In this document: piece after piece, positions 12,801-23,650 of the stretch | Layout: each line of letters starts with the position of its first letter | How positions within the stretch are numbered: position 1 is the first letter of the stretch | Origin: Neolentinus lepideus HHB14362 ss-1 | Lineage: Eukaryota; Basidiomycota; Agaricomycetes; Gloeophyllales; Gloeophyllaceae | Assembly: GCA_001632425.1 (NCBI GenBank) | Contig: KV425555.1 | Span: forward strand, 268,795-332,794 | DNA length: 64,000 nucleotides | Reading direction: 5' to 3' | Made by a program: the position numbers and the translations under genes | Notes under the pieces: model-generated | What the model was told of the DNA's origin: nothing | The model's database searches: none | Seen by the model: only the letters and a program-made list of their open reading frames with translations

Positions 12801-13618
12801 GACGGTGTGGATGAGAAACAGGCTTCTTTGGTCAACGTGATCCAGCGAACGCTAGCCCAGTTCCAACCTACCCAGGGGATTATGCTACCGAATCTTCACA
12901 TCCCGAGTATGCCTAACGTCCCGTGGGCAGCCTTACCACAGTTCCCGGTTGTCTTCCCTGTATACGTGCCTATCCCTGGTCTCGTGAATTTCTTGAGCGA
13001 GTGGCGTGCTGACGGTGACAAGCAAGAGCAGCGTGAACAACCGCGCGTGCCATCCGTCCCTTCCGTGCACGAGTGGCTGGCTATCCTAGAGCGCTGGACA
13101 AGACAAAACACTGCCCGCCAAGAAGTGGAAGAGAATCCTCCTCCAGCGTACAGCCCTCGTGATGTGAAGGACAATCTCAGTGATAAGAAGGAAGCCGCAG
13201 AAGATTGTATCGAAGTCCAAGCTTCCTCTAGCACCTCGCGAGCCGATAGAATCGTCGCTAGGCGGCCGAAGACACTCGACGCTTCGCCACCTCTGCCCAC
13301 CGAGGAAGTGCAGTCGTACACGTATAAATCATCAAAGAAATCTTCTCGCAAGCAAGACGAAAAACGTGAGCTACACTTGAATCTTAGAGACATCCATCGC
13401 CGACTTACCTTTTTCTTAGACGATCGCATGCTTATTTTATTCTGGATACCTATGTTGATATGTGAGTCTCCCAACCCTCCCTCTTCCTAGTAGCTTTCTC
13501 TGATCGCGAATTTCCAGGTGGATTTATATGGGTCTTCCTCACCGTCATACGCATTGGTATTCATATCCTGAGAACCACTGTGCCAGCCAGGATGGGCATA
13601 CGCCTCATAGGCGCGTAG
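9818..13618 (+). CDS. MGA2: Spt23/Mga2-type membrane-tethered transcription factor (IPT/TIG + ankyrin + TM)
   Basis: Homologue of yeast Spt23/Mga2, ER-anchored factors cut by the proteasome to release an N-terminal activator of fatty-acid desaturase genes. ATG at 9818. Exon 1 ends HNHVYDE and joins EQTLLSALDVTG after an intron that keeps frame. Then follow the family-specific region (IIIPSIPEGGTKSRVETQVR, YDKIGSWKWLKLPKGT, CSSCRTREAKRVARKIAARV, FHVHFTMIDHIGRIVGSG), an IPT/TIG domain (IHRLIPSSGPTYGGVEVTVL, VFGDSVASSTHRWSDNTLVC, VAVWFDG), and ankyrin repeats (GQTLLHLATIMKHPGLVKFL, NGFTASHFAAIAPSKECLRL). A single C-terminal membrane helix is encoded across the last intron: MLILFWIPMLI then GFIWVFLTVIRIGIHIL, ending ARMGIRLIGA, TAG 13616-13618. 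Architecture is complete, so the membrane-release mode of activation is likely retained. An in-frame GTG at 9803 was not chosen because the ATG at 9818 is normal. Confidence 0.92.
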
Positions 13619-13871
13619 GCAAATCCGCCATGCAGGTCTCGTACAATGTTATGTATTTTAATTCTTTGTTTTTTGTTGTCGAGATGCACATTGTAGCTGG
13701 TCGAATAATGCTATCCTGGATATTGATATCATATAGTTTTAGACGGTGAGTATGGCTGTATTTAACGGAAATTGTATGCTTTAGATAACTTAGGGCCTGG
13801 GTTTCGAATAAATTCGAACACTGAATTTGAACAAGCGTATCGATGAGGCAGACATGACGAGATCAATAATA
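13619..13871. other. Convergent 3' intergenic spacer
   Basis: Short AT-rich spacer between the convergent ends of the MGA2-like gene and the minus-strand gene. No feature recognised beyond likely 3' untranslated sequence. Confidence 0.5.
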
Positions 13872-15465
13872 TCAATTCAAGTGTTTAGATACCCTTTCTC
13901 TCTCCACATGTGATCGAGGTTCTCTAGCTGTATGCAACGCCCGCCAGTTAATGATCTGAAAGGACAACACTCCCATGAAATCACGAACCAGTTGTAAGAA
14001 ACCTTCTTCTCTGATCACTTGGCCTACTAGTTCTTGCAACTCTGCTCGAGGCAGTTTGTATAGTTCAGCTATTTCACGTAGGGACGTTACAAGCTGCACG
14101 CTAGAGTCACTCTGAGGATCTGACGAAGTCGTCGGTGCTACAGAAACGTCGGCCGTCGGCGGTAATCTGGAGGGAGGCGGTGGCGGTGGCATCATTACCG
14201 AATCGCTATCCATCGAGGAAGGCGAAGTGTCAGGCATAGGCAGTGCATGTTCATCACCAGGAGGTAAGGGGTCAGTGTCAGACGAACTATACAGAGGAAG
14301 AGCGTTGTGATTGTAGTTGTCTCGCATCGCCACACTCGAGGCTGATTTAGCTTGCAGCGGAGGTAAGGATTGCCCAGCAACAGACAATATCGAAGTCGCT
14401 TGAATATGATCCATGGTACTAGGAGCAGCTGGTGGAGGCTGAAGTGCTCGGGTCGAAGACGGGAGAGAAGCAGATGCAGGAACAAAGGTCATAGCAGTAG
14501 TACCTTGTCGAGACGAAGGCATTGCGTTTTCATTGACTGGAGTTACTTGAGAAAACTGAGCAGGGTAAGAAATGTTGCCATATTTATCAGAAATCGTAGA
14601 GACATGAGACTGCGAGTCAGTATGCTGGTAATGTGCGGCTTCAGGGAGGACACGATGGGTATCACTCGTCCCCTCCATACGGAATGAGCCTCGATGGACC
14701 TCGGACCCAGAGACCGCAGTGGAGAAGGTAGGGGCTGCTCCTGTAAGAGAATTATGACCAGCTAGGAGTCGAGCCGAGTCTTGGGCAGGGTGCTCGACCT
14801 GGTTCGAGCATGGATTCATTGTCAAGCTTCGATTTGGTACCGAGGCTAAGTTTGCTTTGCAAGGACAAACGTTGCGAATAGCATTTATGAATTCCGAAGC
14901 AGCTGCAGCATTTGAAAAATTGATTTGGAAGCGACGATAAACCTAGAAAGAGTATCAGCTCATACTGCCTATTATTCCATAGCTCTCTGAGCGAACAGGA
15001 GTAGAATGCGGCTGGATAACACGCGGATGGAGATACCGAATCCCGACCATAGTGTCCCGATAGACTGCCTTGAGAGGAAGACTCTGAGCTTGGTTCCCTG
15101 ACTGAAGCATCCCATTGCCTTGAAGAGACGAAAACGAAAGCAAGTCTAAGTCCTCCTGCAGTCATATCAGAACCCCAAATCCCATATAACTACTAGTCGC
15201 TGTGACCTACAAAAGTAACTTCACTCTGATCTACATCCATTGAATCGATACTGGCGCTCATAGACCAGAGGATTCGTAGTCTAACGGATTCGAGCTCGCC
15301 GTGTGCGGATTTCCTGGTGTCAAGTACCAAACGGATAACAGGATTCGTGAAGTGCTGCCACTCTGCTTCTGCTCTTTCTGAACCTATGCTTGTTCGTTGA
15401 GTTGGATACGACCGAGAGTATTTCAATAGCTTATGTGTAGCTGTAGCAGTGTTACTGTGAGCCAT
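13872..15465 (-). CDS. Rec114-like protein candidate (PH-like N-terminus, C-terminal helix)
   Basis: Three or more exons. Exon 1 starts at ATG complement 15463-15465: HKLLKYSRSYPTQ, EWQHFTNPVIRLVLDTRKS, RLRILWSMSASIDSM, ending near VTF(V). Middle exon contains EDLDLLSFSSLQG and YRDTMVGIRYLHPRVIQPHS. The last exon begins VYRRFQINFSNAAAASEF, INAIRNVCPC, then a long Ser/Pro/Thr-rich linker, and finishes with a predicted helix LREIAELYKLPRAELQELV, IREEGFLQLVRDFMGVLSFQ, stop TGA at 13872-13874. A beta-rich N-terminal half ending in an FQxxF strand plus helix, a disordered linker and a short C-terminal helix is the layout of Rec114, the meiotic double-strand-break factor that partners Mei4. This match is by recalled pattern only; Rec114 is very divergent. 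Alternatively an uncharacterised Agaricomycete protein. The reading frame looks intact. Confidence 0.5.
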
Positions 15466-15964
15466 CTTGCTGTATCTTCAGAGCGGGGTAGTATATAGAC
15501 GAAGTCGACACGCTAGTCGCGGCAGCTGCGAAATCGCGACTTCCCGACACTCGCTGACACTCGGCTACACGGCTGAGATCGCATACTCGAAAGCAGCAGA
15601 TCTAATAGCTCAGCGTTTCCGAGTTGTTCGAATACCGTCAACGCCGGATACCATAGGGAATTCAACGTCTTTCTCAACGGCACCCACGTTACCGAGTCTC
15701 GGAGGCAGCACCAAGCCAATCGAGCAGCGACGATTTGTACATCCATCACCTTGGAATGAGATTAGGTCTTAGCGGGAGTGCGGAACTAATATCATTCGTC
15801 ACCAACATTCAAGCTTCAAGTTCGTACGCGATTAGACGTAGTCGGCGAGGCCTGAAGCTGTGAGGGGTTGCTCATCGCTGTGCTACATCTTCTATCTCGC
15901 ATCTCAGTCTACTAGATCCACGCTGTGATTTGGCGTCGAGCCCTGGATCTAGTCAGTCCTTACC
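15466..15964. other. Divergent intergenic region
   Basis: About 500 bases between the start of the minus-strand Rec114-like gene and the start of the BTB gene. Short open frames on both strands here are not coding-like. No TATA box was recognised. Probably holds both promoters. Confidence 0.5.
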
Positions 15965-17700
15965 ATGGAGCGCTTCGAAGAGGACATCTTCAGTTCAGAC
16001 GGGACTGTAGTCTCAAAATTCAGGTTGACTGGCGATGGGCGATCGCTCTCCGATCTCACCTCCCATGAATACGAGGAGCGCGCCTACTCAACTCCATGCG
16101 GCTACGGCTATCGCTTTGGGCTGCAATGGACACGTACTGGGTTCACCCGACAGCCTTGGATATACATGGATGCATACGGGGTAAGCCACAAGCTGGGGCA
16201 GCTGACGGTGACTATCTCAGCTGAGAGCAGCTTGGGATCCCCACCTCTATTCATGCCTGATGCTGGCCGATCCTTGAGTGGGGGAGGCTATGCAGTATCA
16301 CAGTCATGCATATCGAAGACGGTCATTCTCAGAACGCCCTTCGCAATTTCTCATCTCGCCACAATGAACGTGCTTGGGACTAATCTGTCCCGTGTCACGC
16401 TATCATTCAAGGTCGTTCCGCAGCACCCTTCCCAGCACCGTGCGGTCGATTTTGAAGCAGCAATGACCACCCGTGTATCAACCAGCTTAAGAAATTCCTT
16501 GCAAACATCATTGGACGATGGCCGCTTCATTGACACCAAACTCTATGGATTCTCCTGTCGGTCGGCCTCCGGGCAGGTTTCCCGACCCTTGCCCATATTT
16601 ACTAACAGTATCGCCCTCAAGTCCAAGTCCACATATTTTGACACCAGTTTGTGTCCCCTTGTGCTACATCTATTCGCAAACATTTGATCGTACATTATTA
16701 GTGTTTTCGCGCTCCTATTTTGCTGAATCTTCTGTGGATGAACTCGCCCGTGGTGCTCCACAAGAGGGAGAAATACATTGCTCAGCGGAAGAATATGACT
16801 ACGATTCCGATAGCGATCTTGAGTTGATTGATGATGACCCTGACAGTGGGGACGCGGCGCCCATGCCTAGTAAGTAGAAGTAAATGTAGACTGGTCATAT
16901 TGCTTATTAAACAGCAAGGCGGATCCGTCGAAGGACGTGGTCTAGGCAGGACTGTCTACATCAAAGATATTGCTCATAAAACGTTCGTGTTCTCATCCAA
17001 TAAGGTCTCATCTTCGCCTTGACCACTTTGGTGTAGGTTGAAGTCTTTTGCTTGGTACTGCTATTCAGGGGAATTGATATTTGCCCCCTTCAAATCCGAC
17101 ACACAGGGCCGAAAGGTGTCAGAACCGATTGAAGAACCGCTGGCCGCTTCAAAGCCACCGTCTTGTTCTCCCAAATCAATGTATCGATTAGCTGACAAAG
17201 TGAGTGAGTGACAAAGCAATGTACTATGTTCGAAATCGATGTCCTGCGTGAATCACAGTACGGCATAACGGAACTCGAAGACCGTACATTTGAAGAGATT
17301 CGGGACAGGCTGACTGTTCACAATATACTGGACGAGTTATTCTCGACTTTTACCTCTCGGTTCGTACGCTGATTCCCGTTGCCTAGACGGAAGACATGCT
17401 CATAATTTTATCCGTTACAGGTACGACCGCGTCAGGCAGATGGAAATCGATTTCATTTGCGAAAAGCTTGACTGTCCAGAGATATCTGAGGGCTTGCCCC
17501 GTGTAGTGGCCGGATTTGCCACAGACACGTCTCGACAACCCAACTTCACAGTGCTCTCGTCCCTCATTCAAAAGTTGATGGAGCGCAGAAGCGTCCCGCA
17601 TTATTCGCGGAGGGGAACGAATGGACTCATCATGGACGACGTCTACATTCCGGGGGAACGTAATGAGCGCAAGGTCCCCGCAGATCTATTCGCGTTCTGA
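15965..17700 (+). CDS. BTB/POZ domain protein, copy 1
   Basis: Member of the large mushroom BTB/POZ family; such domains mediate dimerisation and often act as Cullin-3 substrate adaptors, but no specific target can be inferred. ATG at 15965 (MERFEED). A MATH-like N-terminal half (YRFGLQWTRTGF, WIYMDAYG, VTISAESS) leads to the BTB fold: SLDDGRFIDTKLYGFSCRSA, PLPIFTNSIALKSKSTYFDT, then across an intron MFSRSYFAESSVDELA, an acidic loop YDYDSDSDLELIDDDPDSG, YIKDIAHKTLKSFAWYCYSG, ELIFAPFKSD, CSPKSMYRLADK, YGITELEDRTFEEIRDRL and HNILDELFSTFTSRYDRVRQ. Intron phases all match. The C-terminal tail (about 17450-17700) is longer than and unlike that of the paralogue at 41.3-42.9 kb, with a basic segment LMERRSVPHYSRRGTNG; stop TGA 17698-17700. 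Reading frame appears intact. Confidence 0.8.
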
Positions 17701-19025
17701 TTGCTTTGTCACCTCCGTACTTCTTATGGGGACTCAGTGTTCTAGTAGGTGCCGAAGGAATTGATTTGTTTCCGACCGTATAGACAACAAAAACAGTCCC
17801 TGGAACTCGTGAATGGACCTCGAGACTGCTCTCCTTATGCCTCAGGGTTCTGTTCGGCAGCAGCGTTAACGCTATCGTGCGTATAAAATTACTTTGGTCA
17901 GCTGGGTATGTTCGGGACTATGCCAGAACAGTCAATCAGACTCCTCTTCGTGCGATGGCCTATGCAATGGGGCAGTTGATTTCACTAACGGAACTGTTCC
18001 TGGACCGGCCTTCCGTGCAGCCGACCCTTCCGACTTGTTGTAGGTAAGTCTGACTCAAATCTATTTGAAACCAGACAAACCGGTGGACCTGGGCGCTGGA
18101 AAACGAGCAGCGCGGTTGAACCCGAAGAATAGCAGAGAGGCCGCCAGCCACCGAAGGAGTTTGGGAGGCCGGGGGGGGGGGGGGGGGGGGGGGGGCAATG
18201 ACCTTGCCGTCGTAGCGTTCAACACAGCAGTCGATTTGAATTTAACATCCATGACATGTTATAATAGGGAGGCGATAATTTGTCAGCTCGAAAAAAAATG
18301 TACAACATTCAAAGGTACTAGAGCGGCAAGAGTCTTCAAAGTGAAGACACCGCCCGAACGCGCATTGGGTACGGCATACCGCTGGTATACAGAAATACTA
18401 CATTGCGCCGGTTGAGTTGACCCAAGACCATGGGACCAAGTCGCCACCGATCAATATAGATATCGTCTGTGAGTAAACAAAGCGGAGATCTCGGAGGATG
18501 TTGACCGTGTTCTTTGAATCAGCATCTGGAAGAAGCGGGACGGAATCTAGATTGTCCAAGGAAGCCATAGTCGATATTTACGGATGCGATTTTGAGACTT
18601 GCTCGCTGTTTGCTTTCAAGAATATTCATTGTGTTTCTTATTTCAGTATCAGGTGGAATGACAGCTTTTGTGCCACAGTCAACCAATCTCAATTAACCAA
18701 GCGCTACTTCATTGTACTATGAACATCCTATGACATCACAACGTTCGTCAGGCAAAGACATCCACTCGCAACCACCGGGAATGCCCGGGGTAGACGTCCG
18801 AGAATAGCATAAATAGTGATTGTCCCTGCATCATTATCATGATGTCTCCTCTTCGCGCCGCAGATATGATCGCTTAGCCAGCCTGGTAAATGGCGGGGCC
18901 AGCCACGACGTGCGCGTTTAATAGCGACAGATTAGCCGGAGTCACGTGTGGGTTGTCATCCGTGATAAGAACGAAGCTAACGAATGTATAAATTAGCACC
19001 AGCCAATGGGTAATTGCCACTTTGC
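17701..19025. other. Intergenic, no recognised gene; contains coding-like relic and poly-G
   Basis: One open stretch on the plus strand at about 17829-18050 (including LFGSSVNAIVRIKLLWSAGY and LRAMAYAMGQLISLTELFLD) reads like protein but has no start and no recognised family; it may be a gene relic. A 25-base G run lies at 18171-18195. The rest, including the short frames at 18065-18415 and 18498-18722, has no coding character. Confidence 0.45.
18171..18195. repeat. 25-base poly-G tract
   Basis: Uninterrupted run of 25 G residues after GGCC. Such a run can fold into G-quadruplex structure and is prone to slippage and to sequencing miscounts, so its true length is uncertain. Confidence 0.9.
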
Positions 19026-20336
19026 TTACATAGTGTCATTGACGATGGGGGCAGTGTTGGGGCCGAAGACATCGCCAATCGGCTGGTGGGTGGAGGCGAA
19101 GTTGTGCGTAATATTGAATAGCGGTGTATACGTGATATTGAGCTGCGCTATCCACGCCGCGTACTATGAACAGGAGTGTCAATATAATTCTGACTTGGGT
19201 GATATCGAAGCTTACTTTCGGACCACCAGCGGTAGTCGTGGTCGTGTACAAGCCGTCGGGACCAACAGCTTTGCCAGAATCCTCCCAGATCAAGTCCACT
19301 TGCTGACCAGGAGTCGTCAGAGGCACCGACAAGTTGTGTGTGATCGCAGGAGTCACTTCCAATGCGAGGGCACCCTGGGTAGGATCGTTCTGCCAAAAAG
19401 CAAAGAAAACAGACATCCCTCAATGCTGATTCTGACCATGTTGCTTGAGAACTTACAGCGATATAAAGGCCTGGGAAGTTCTGCCATTGTATGCGGGGAT
19501 TCTCTGCCGGGCAATGACTGATGTACTGCGAAAGCAGAGTCCACGCCATTGACTGAGTGATTCCCGTCTCAAAGTATACCTGAGACAATGTTATTTGAGA
19601 TCTCCTAGGGTCTAGGAATTGACCAAACCGGCATAGGGAATAGACCCTCGAACTGTCTGAAAACCATCTGTTGACGGGCTTCGGTAGTGATCGACTGTAA
19701 CAGCAACTCCGCACTGGCACGGTTGTCCAAATGTTCAAGGAAACCGTAAACGCCCGACTCGCCGAAACGAGTTAACTATAAGTCACTTCAACACACATAC
19801 TCTCGCGCGAGTACATGTTAAGAAAACCTTTTGGCAGAAGTCGATGGCGTCGCGGACGCTGTCAAAAGGATAAGTGTAGTTGCACTGCTTAGCGGCGGTG
19901 GCTAGAAAAATCGAATATTTAGGCCGGTTGAAATAGAGAAACTATCCAAGGTGCAACGTACGGCCAAGCATGTTCGACAGCAGGATTGCATGGCCGGCCT
20001 CTTGATCAGCCATGTACTCAATCAAGAAAAGGTCTTCGGCGTCCAGTCCGGCGGCCTTAAACTCATCTTCGGAAAATACAGCAAGAATATGGTGGAAAAG
20101 GTCGAGCTCGATGTACTCCTGATTTAAGGCCAAGTTCTGAAGATCGATTGGTGCCGTGTGTCAAGCAAAGTCAGGGAGATGCCTACCACGGATGCGAAGT
20201 CGAAATCAGAGGTGATAGTGTACGAGGGGAACTGCTCGAGACCAACGCCTCCTTGTGGCGTCGACGGTGGGCTGGCCGGCGCCGACAGCGCGAGAGTGGC
20301 GCAGAGAAGAGCACCGACTGCAGCGAACGAGAACAT
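19026..20336 (-). CDS. Secreted Rds1-like ferritin-like domain protein
   Basis: Homologue of the fungal Rds1 stress/sexual-development proteins, which carry a ferritin-like four-helix domain. ATG complement 20334-20336 gives MFSFAAVGALLCATLALSAPA, a signal peptide. Exons join as FDFASV/NLALNQEYIELDLFHHIL, EYMADQEAGHAILLSNMLG, CNYTYPFDSVRDAIDFCQ, FGESGVYGFLEHLDNRASAE, LLLQSITTEARQQMVFRQFE, YFETGITQSMAWTLLSQYI, IQWQNFPGLYIA, VPLTTPGQQVDLIWEDSG, and finally YAAWIAQLNITYTPLFNITH to PIVNDTM with TAA at 19026-19028. Candidate metal-ligand motifs of the ferritin-like fold are visible (E in EYIELD, ExxH in EAGH, E in ITTEARQQ). About six introns, all with plausible borders; frame intact. Biochemical role of Rds1 proteins is not settled; iron or oxidative-stress function is inference. 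Neighbours give no pathway link. Confidence 0.85.
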
Positions 20337-20377
20337 GACCGTCGTCCGTTTGAGGGCCAGTACAATGGCCGCAGCCG

Positions 20378-20384
20378 TTTTATA
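20378..20384 (-). promoter_or_regulatory. TATA box of Rds1-like gene
   Basis: TATAAAA on the minus strand, about 42 bases upstream of the signal-peptide ATG at 20336. Its proximity suggests a short 5' leader and supports that ATG over the upstream in-frame codon at 20388-20390. Confidence 0.6.
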
Positions 20385-22335
20385 CCCCAATCCTCAGGAT
20401 AATAATATCATTCTGAGCAATGAATTACGAAATCAAGGGCAAAAACAGACATAACGCCGCACGTACCGATCACCTATTGCTGCCCCGGTCGATCATACTG
20501 AGTCATACGGTGCTCTTAAATGTGGCGAAAGATGAAACCGAATGTAAACGGGTAGTTTTGTGACCCAAAAGGCACGAGGCCCAAGACCGACGCGGTGATC
20601 GAGGTGGACTACGAAGCGCGCGGCATTTGTTCCAATGCGGATCTCATCCTCGCGACATTGCTTCATACATTCGACACGGGTGCACTAACTGACGGCAGGC
20701 CGCCATCCCGTATGACCGTTGAATGACGACACGAATGTTCGAGTACGACGCCGCAAATGCTTGAAGGGGAAGAGCGAATCGTACCAGATGGCATTAATAT
20801 CGAAAATGACTGTGACGGATGGAACTGAAGCGATTCTTACAGAAGCTTTGTGGGCAAGCAGATATGTCGAAGTAGCTCGGGTGACGGCCCGAGACAGTCT
20901 TGCCGGTCTCATTTCTGCGCTGAATGTGGACTTGCTCTGGGCGATCGTGTTCTGCTAGTCATAAACACGTTCCCCGGTCCTGTTCTCTAACAAAAGAAGG
21001 TCATATCGGGATTTCCTCGCAGAATGTGCAGCGTTGACTTGGCGGATTATGATAAGACTGCTATTCTGGTATTCGGGCACATTCAGCAGAAGGGCTCAGC
21101 ATGATGGCCGAACAGATGCATGACAGTCCAAAAGTCTGCGCAGTCGAAAGAGCTTCAAATTCAGTTTCAAATAGCCACCAGGACCAATCGTGAATTGTGG
21201 GAACAGATAGAGCTGTAACAGTTAGAACGGCGCCGCACCACCACCGCGCTAAGGTGAGTTTGTTCGAATAGTATGGAAGAATAGCACTCTATCCTCTTAA
21301 CATGCTAATGCAACGGTTGCTCCACTAGGCAATGTGGCTAGAGGTCGGCTTGCATCTAGTGGTTTGACGCTATGCGCTGCGAAACTTGTTTATATATCTG
21401 CCACTGATACCTCCCTCAAGACTCTATCCCCGGATACATGGGTTGGATGGCTTTAGGGGGTTGTCTCGCTGACCACTTGCAGTTGTCAGCCCAATGATCA
21501 GAGTATATTTATCCTAGCAATGCCGCTCAGCCCGAACGGAGAAAATCGTGGAGGCGTGATCTGTCTAGACAGATCATAAGACTACTGGGTTTCCACCAAC
21601 TATACCTCACGGGGTTTTGACCGTTCTATAGGCGGCCTCCCGTCCATTCCTTCAGTAAATCATGCAAGCTGCTCGACGGTGCTGTGTTCTGCCGTGCTAT
21701 CCTACGAAAAACACAGGGATTCGTGCAACGACCGGATGTTGATCCCTCTAGTACCTACCCACGGCGTCCCATCTTCAAATGTCCGCCGGCTGAGCACAAT
21801 TTTGGCGGTGTCGTACTGGAGGCCAAGTTACCTTTTGATAGCCAAATAGGGTGTGTCGGGGCTTGTCGCGAGGCGTGGAAATCCGTTCCTACAGTGACTC
21901 CCATTTGGTTCCGAACTAGCTTGTTACTTAGTGCTGAGCGCCGAGCCATGGACGCATGCCTGATTCTATCCATATTTTTCCGGCAGCCTGATCACACTTC
22001 TTCTGCAATCTGACAGAAATATAGCCCGTTGTGCGGGTGATTTGATTGAGGGATATGGCGCAAATAACTCTATTGTCTCCCAAGTTGTAACAGAAGTTAA
22101 GTTGGCATCGCATGCACATGCATGCCGTTCGATGACAGATTACGGGCATCATACGCGACGGTGAGAGAGTTTGTGGCTTGTCTTACGTTCGACACATTAA
22201 TGCAGCTGTTCCGAGTCTTTCTGTCACGGATTCGTCCTCGCAGGTATTTCGGGTGTATGACGTCACAATATCAAGTTGACATCCGGCGGGGTTGGTTTAG
22301 CACTCGATGCATCCGGTAAGGAAACATGAGCGGCC
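20385..22335. other. Gene-poor interval, nothing recognised
   Basis: About 2 kb with only short, unconvincing frames on both strands (for example 20719-20958 and 21684-22013). No family motif, tRNA-like fold or long repeat was recognised. It leads directly into the dehydrogenase pseudogene and may itself be decayed mobile or duplicated DNA. Confidence 0.4.
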
Positions 22336-23650
22336 TTACTATGTCCACTATGGATCCAACAGGAGCATCGACAGACTCGCCAAGTTCCTAAGCCTCGTCT
22401 TTGAGGGGGACCTTCTAGTTCGGTGAGCTTAAAGATACATCTTCCGATAGATCTATCGTACTGAAGATCGATCTCTAGCATTCAAGCGTGCTCCGCGGTG
22501 AACCTGGTAGATACCAAAGTGCGTACAGAAACGTAGGACGTTCCGTCGGCAGAACGTTATCGTTATTTAAAGATTGCTACGAACGTGTTCTGCCCTTACC
22601 AGATTTGCGGCTTCGACGCAGCAGGGATCGTGGAAGAAGTCGGCGAAGACTGTACCCTGTTCAAACGTTCCGATGAAGCGTTCTAGCCCGGCCCAACGCT
22701 GCAGAAAGCCGAAGAACTCGAGCTTACGGCTATGCCGCTTACGTAGGCTTCCGAGGTGCTTGCTGAAAGGATGGAAATTCAGAACGAGCGTGCAGGTCTG
22801 CTGATCATCGATGCATCCGCCCAGCTGGAGGTTGCTGTGCGTCGACATACCTCAGTATTCCATTGACGTGTCTCCAGATCTCGGCTCTATGGCGTCAGAT
22901 TACTTGTAAATGTCGGTAAAACCCGATTCACCTTGCAAGGGAAAAGTCTTGGGGGCCTTGAGACCGTCTTGCCATGACCTGACAAGGCAATTCCGTGATA
23001 TTTGGACCTTAGAAGTCCATGGCAAGGCCCATGGCAAGACCATTACAATGATCCGGGCATTCTCAGAGAATAGTTAGCCTTGCCGGGCCTTGCAGGGTCT
23101 TGCAAGGGCAGTTCGGAAGTTTCCGACAATTTAATATTATCTCGGAATTGCCTGTAATTGTCAACGGCTTCAGGGTCACAGGAATTTACGAAAGCCACGG
23201 GTGCGACCATCGAGATGACCTGAAGGAATAGATCGATGAACTGTGCCAATCAGGTGAAGTCTCAAGGCGTCTTCTTTGATGCATACACATAGGCTGACCA
23301 CTGGCACGTTATACCATGCTTAGCTACTTCTTCTTCGTCACTCATGCCACCGAATACATGAATGCTCGCGCAAAATATGTGCACCATCATGTAAAGTATG
23401 CTCAATCGTAGTGGAGGGCCAAGCTCGAATGTACGGCACGCAAACCATGGCGAAGTCCACGGCTTGGCACGAAGCCCTATAGTATTACTGACACGGTGGA
23501 CCTTGACTCATACCACAATATCTCACGGAGCTGGCGGAATTAATCCAGGCAGGCCGGATTCAGTGTCGTCTGAAGCAAGAATCGAGGGCTTGCGTCGAAC
23601 ACATGGAATGATCGAGAAGGGAACGTGCACTGGCAAAATTTCTCTAGATG
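22336..23650 (+). pseudogene. Degenerate zinc-type alcohol dehydrogenase/quinone reductase copy
   Basis: Decayed paralogue of the intact gene at 43542-44809. Nucleotide similarity is continuous: the start-codon region (about 22338-22400, including GCATCGACAGACTCG and AAGTTCCTAAGCC), the exon 1 donor region (GACCTTCTAGTTCGGTGAGC near 22410-22425), GCTACGAACGTGTTC to GCGGCTTCGACGCAGCAGG (about 22575-22630, read ICGFDAAGIVEEVGEDCTLF), AMPLT, ERAGLLIIDAS, intron sequence ATTGACGTGTCTCC, then after an insertion TTTACGAAAGCCACGGGTGC and a tail resembling YFFFVTHATEYMN, TKPY, VDLDSYHNIS. Stop codons and frameshifts occur throughout (for example TAG directly after KRSDEAF). Introns are preserved, so it arose by DNA duplication, not retroposition. 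It is interrupted at about 22905-23148 by a small inverted-repeat element and joined at its 3' end to a GH55 fragment. Confidence 0.88.
22905..23148. mobile_element. Small nonautonomous inverted-repeat element (MITE-like)
   Basis: Segment of about 240 bases present in the pseudogene but absent from its intact paralogue. Its ends form imperfect inverted repeats: 22908-22941 (AAATGTCGG...CCTTGCAAGG) against the complement of 23099-23132 (AATTGTCGG...CCCTTGCAAG). The interior is packed with variants of CTTGCCATGG and CCTTGCAAGG and includes the near-palindrome GGACCTTAGAAGTCC. It has no open reading frame. A target-site duplication could not be defined because the host sequence is itself diverged. 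Confidence 0.7.

Noticed and set aside
15610..15660. GTTCGAATACC resembling a tRNA T-loop
   Set aside because: No matching acceptor stem, D-loop or anticodon arm could be built around it; no tRNA gene was recognised anywhere in the window.
18065..18415. Plus-strand frame containing a poly-Gly run
   Set aside because: The glycines come from the 25-base G tract; sequence on either side has no coding character.
19148..19738. 196-codon minus-strand frame as a separate gene
   Set aside because: It is an out-of-phase read across exons and introns of the Rds1-like gene, which splices cleanly in other frames.
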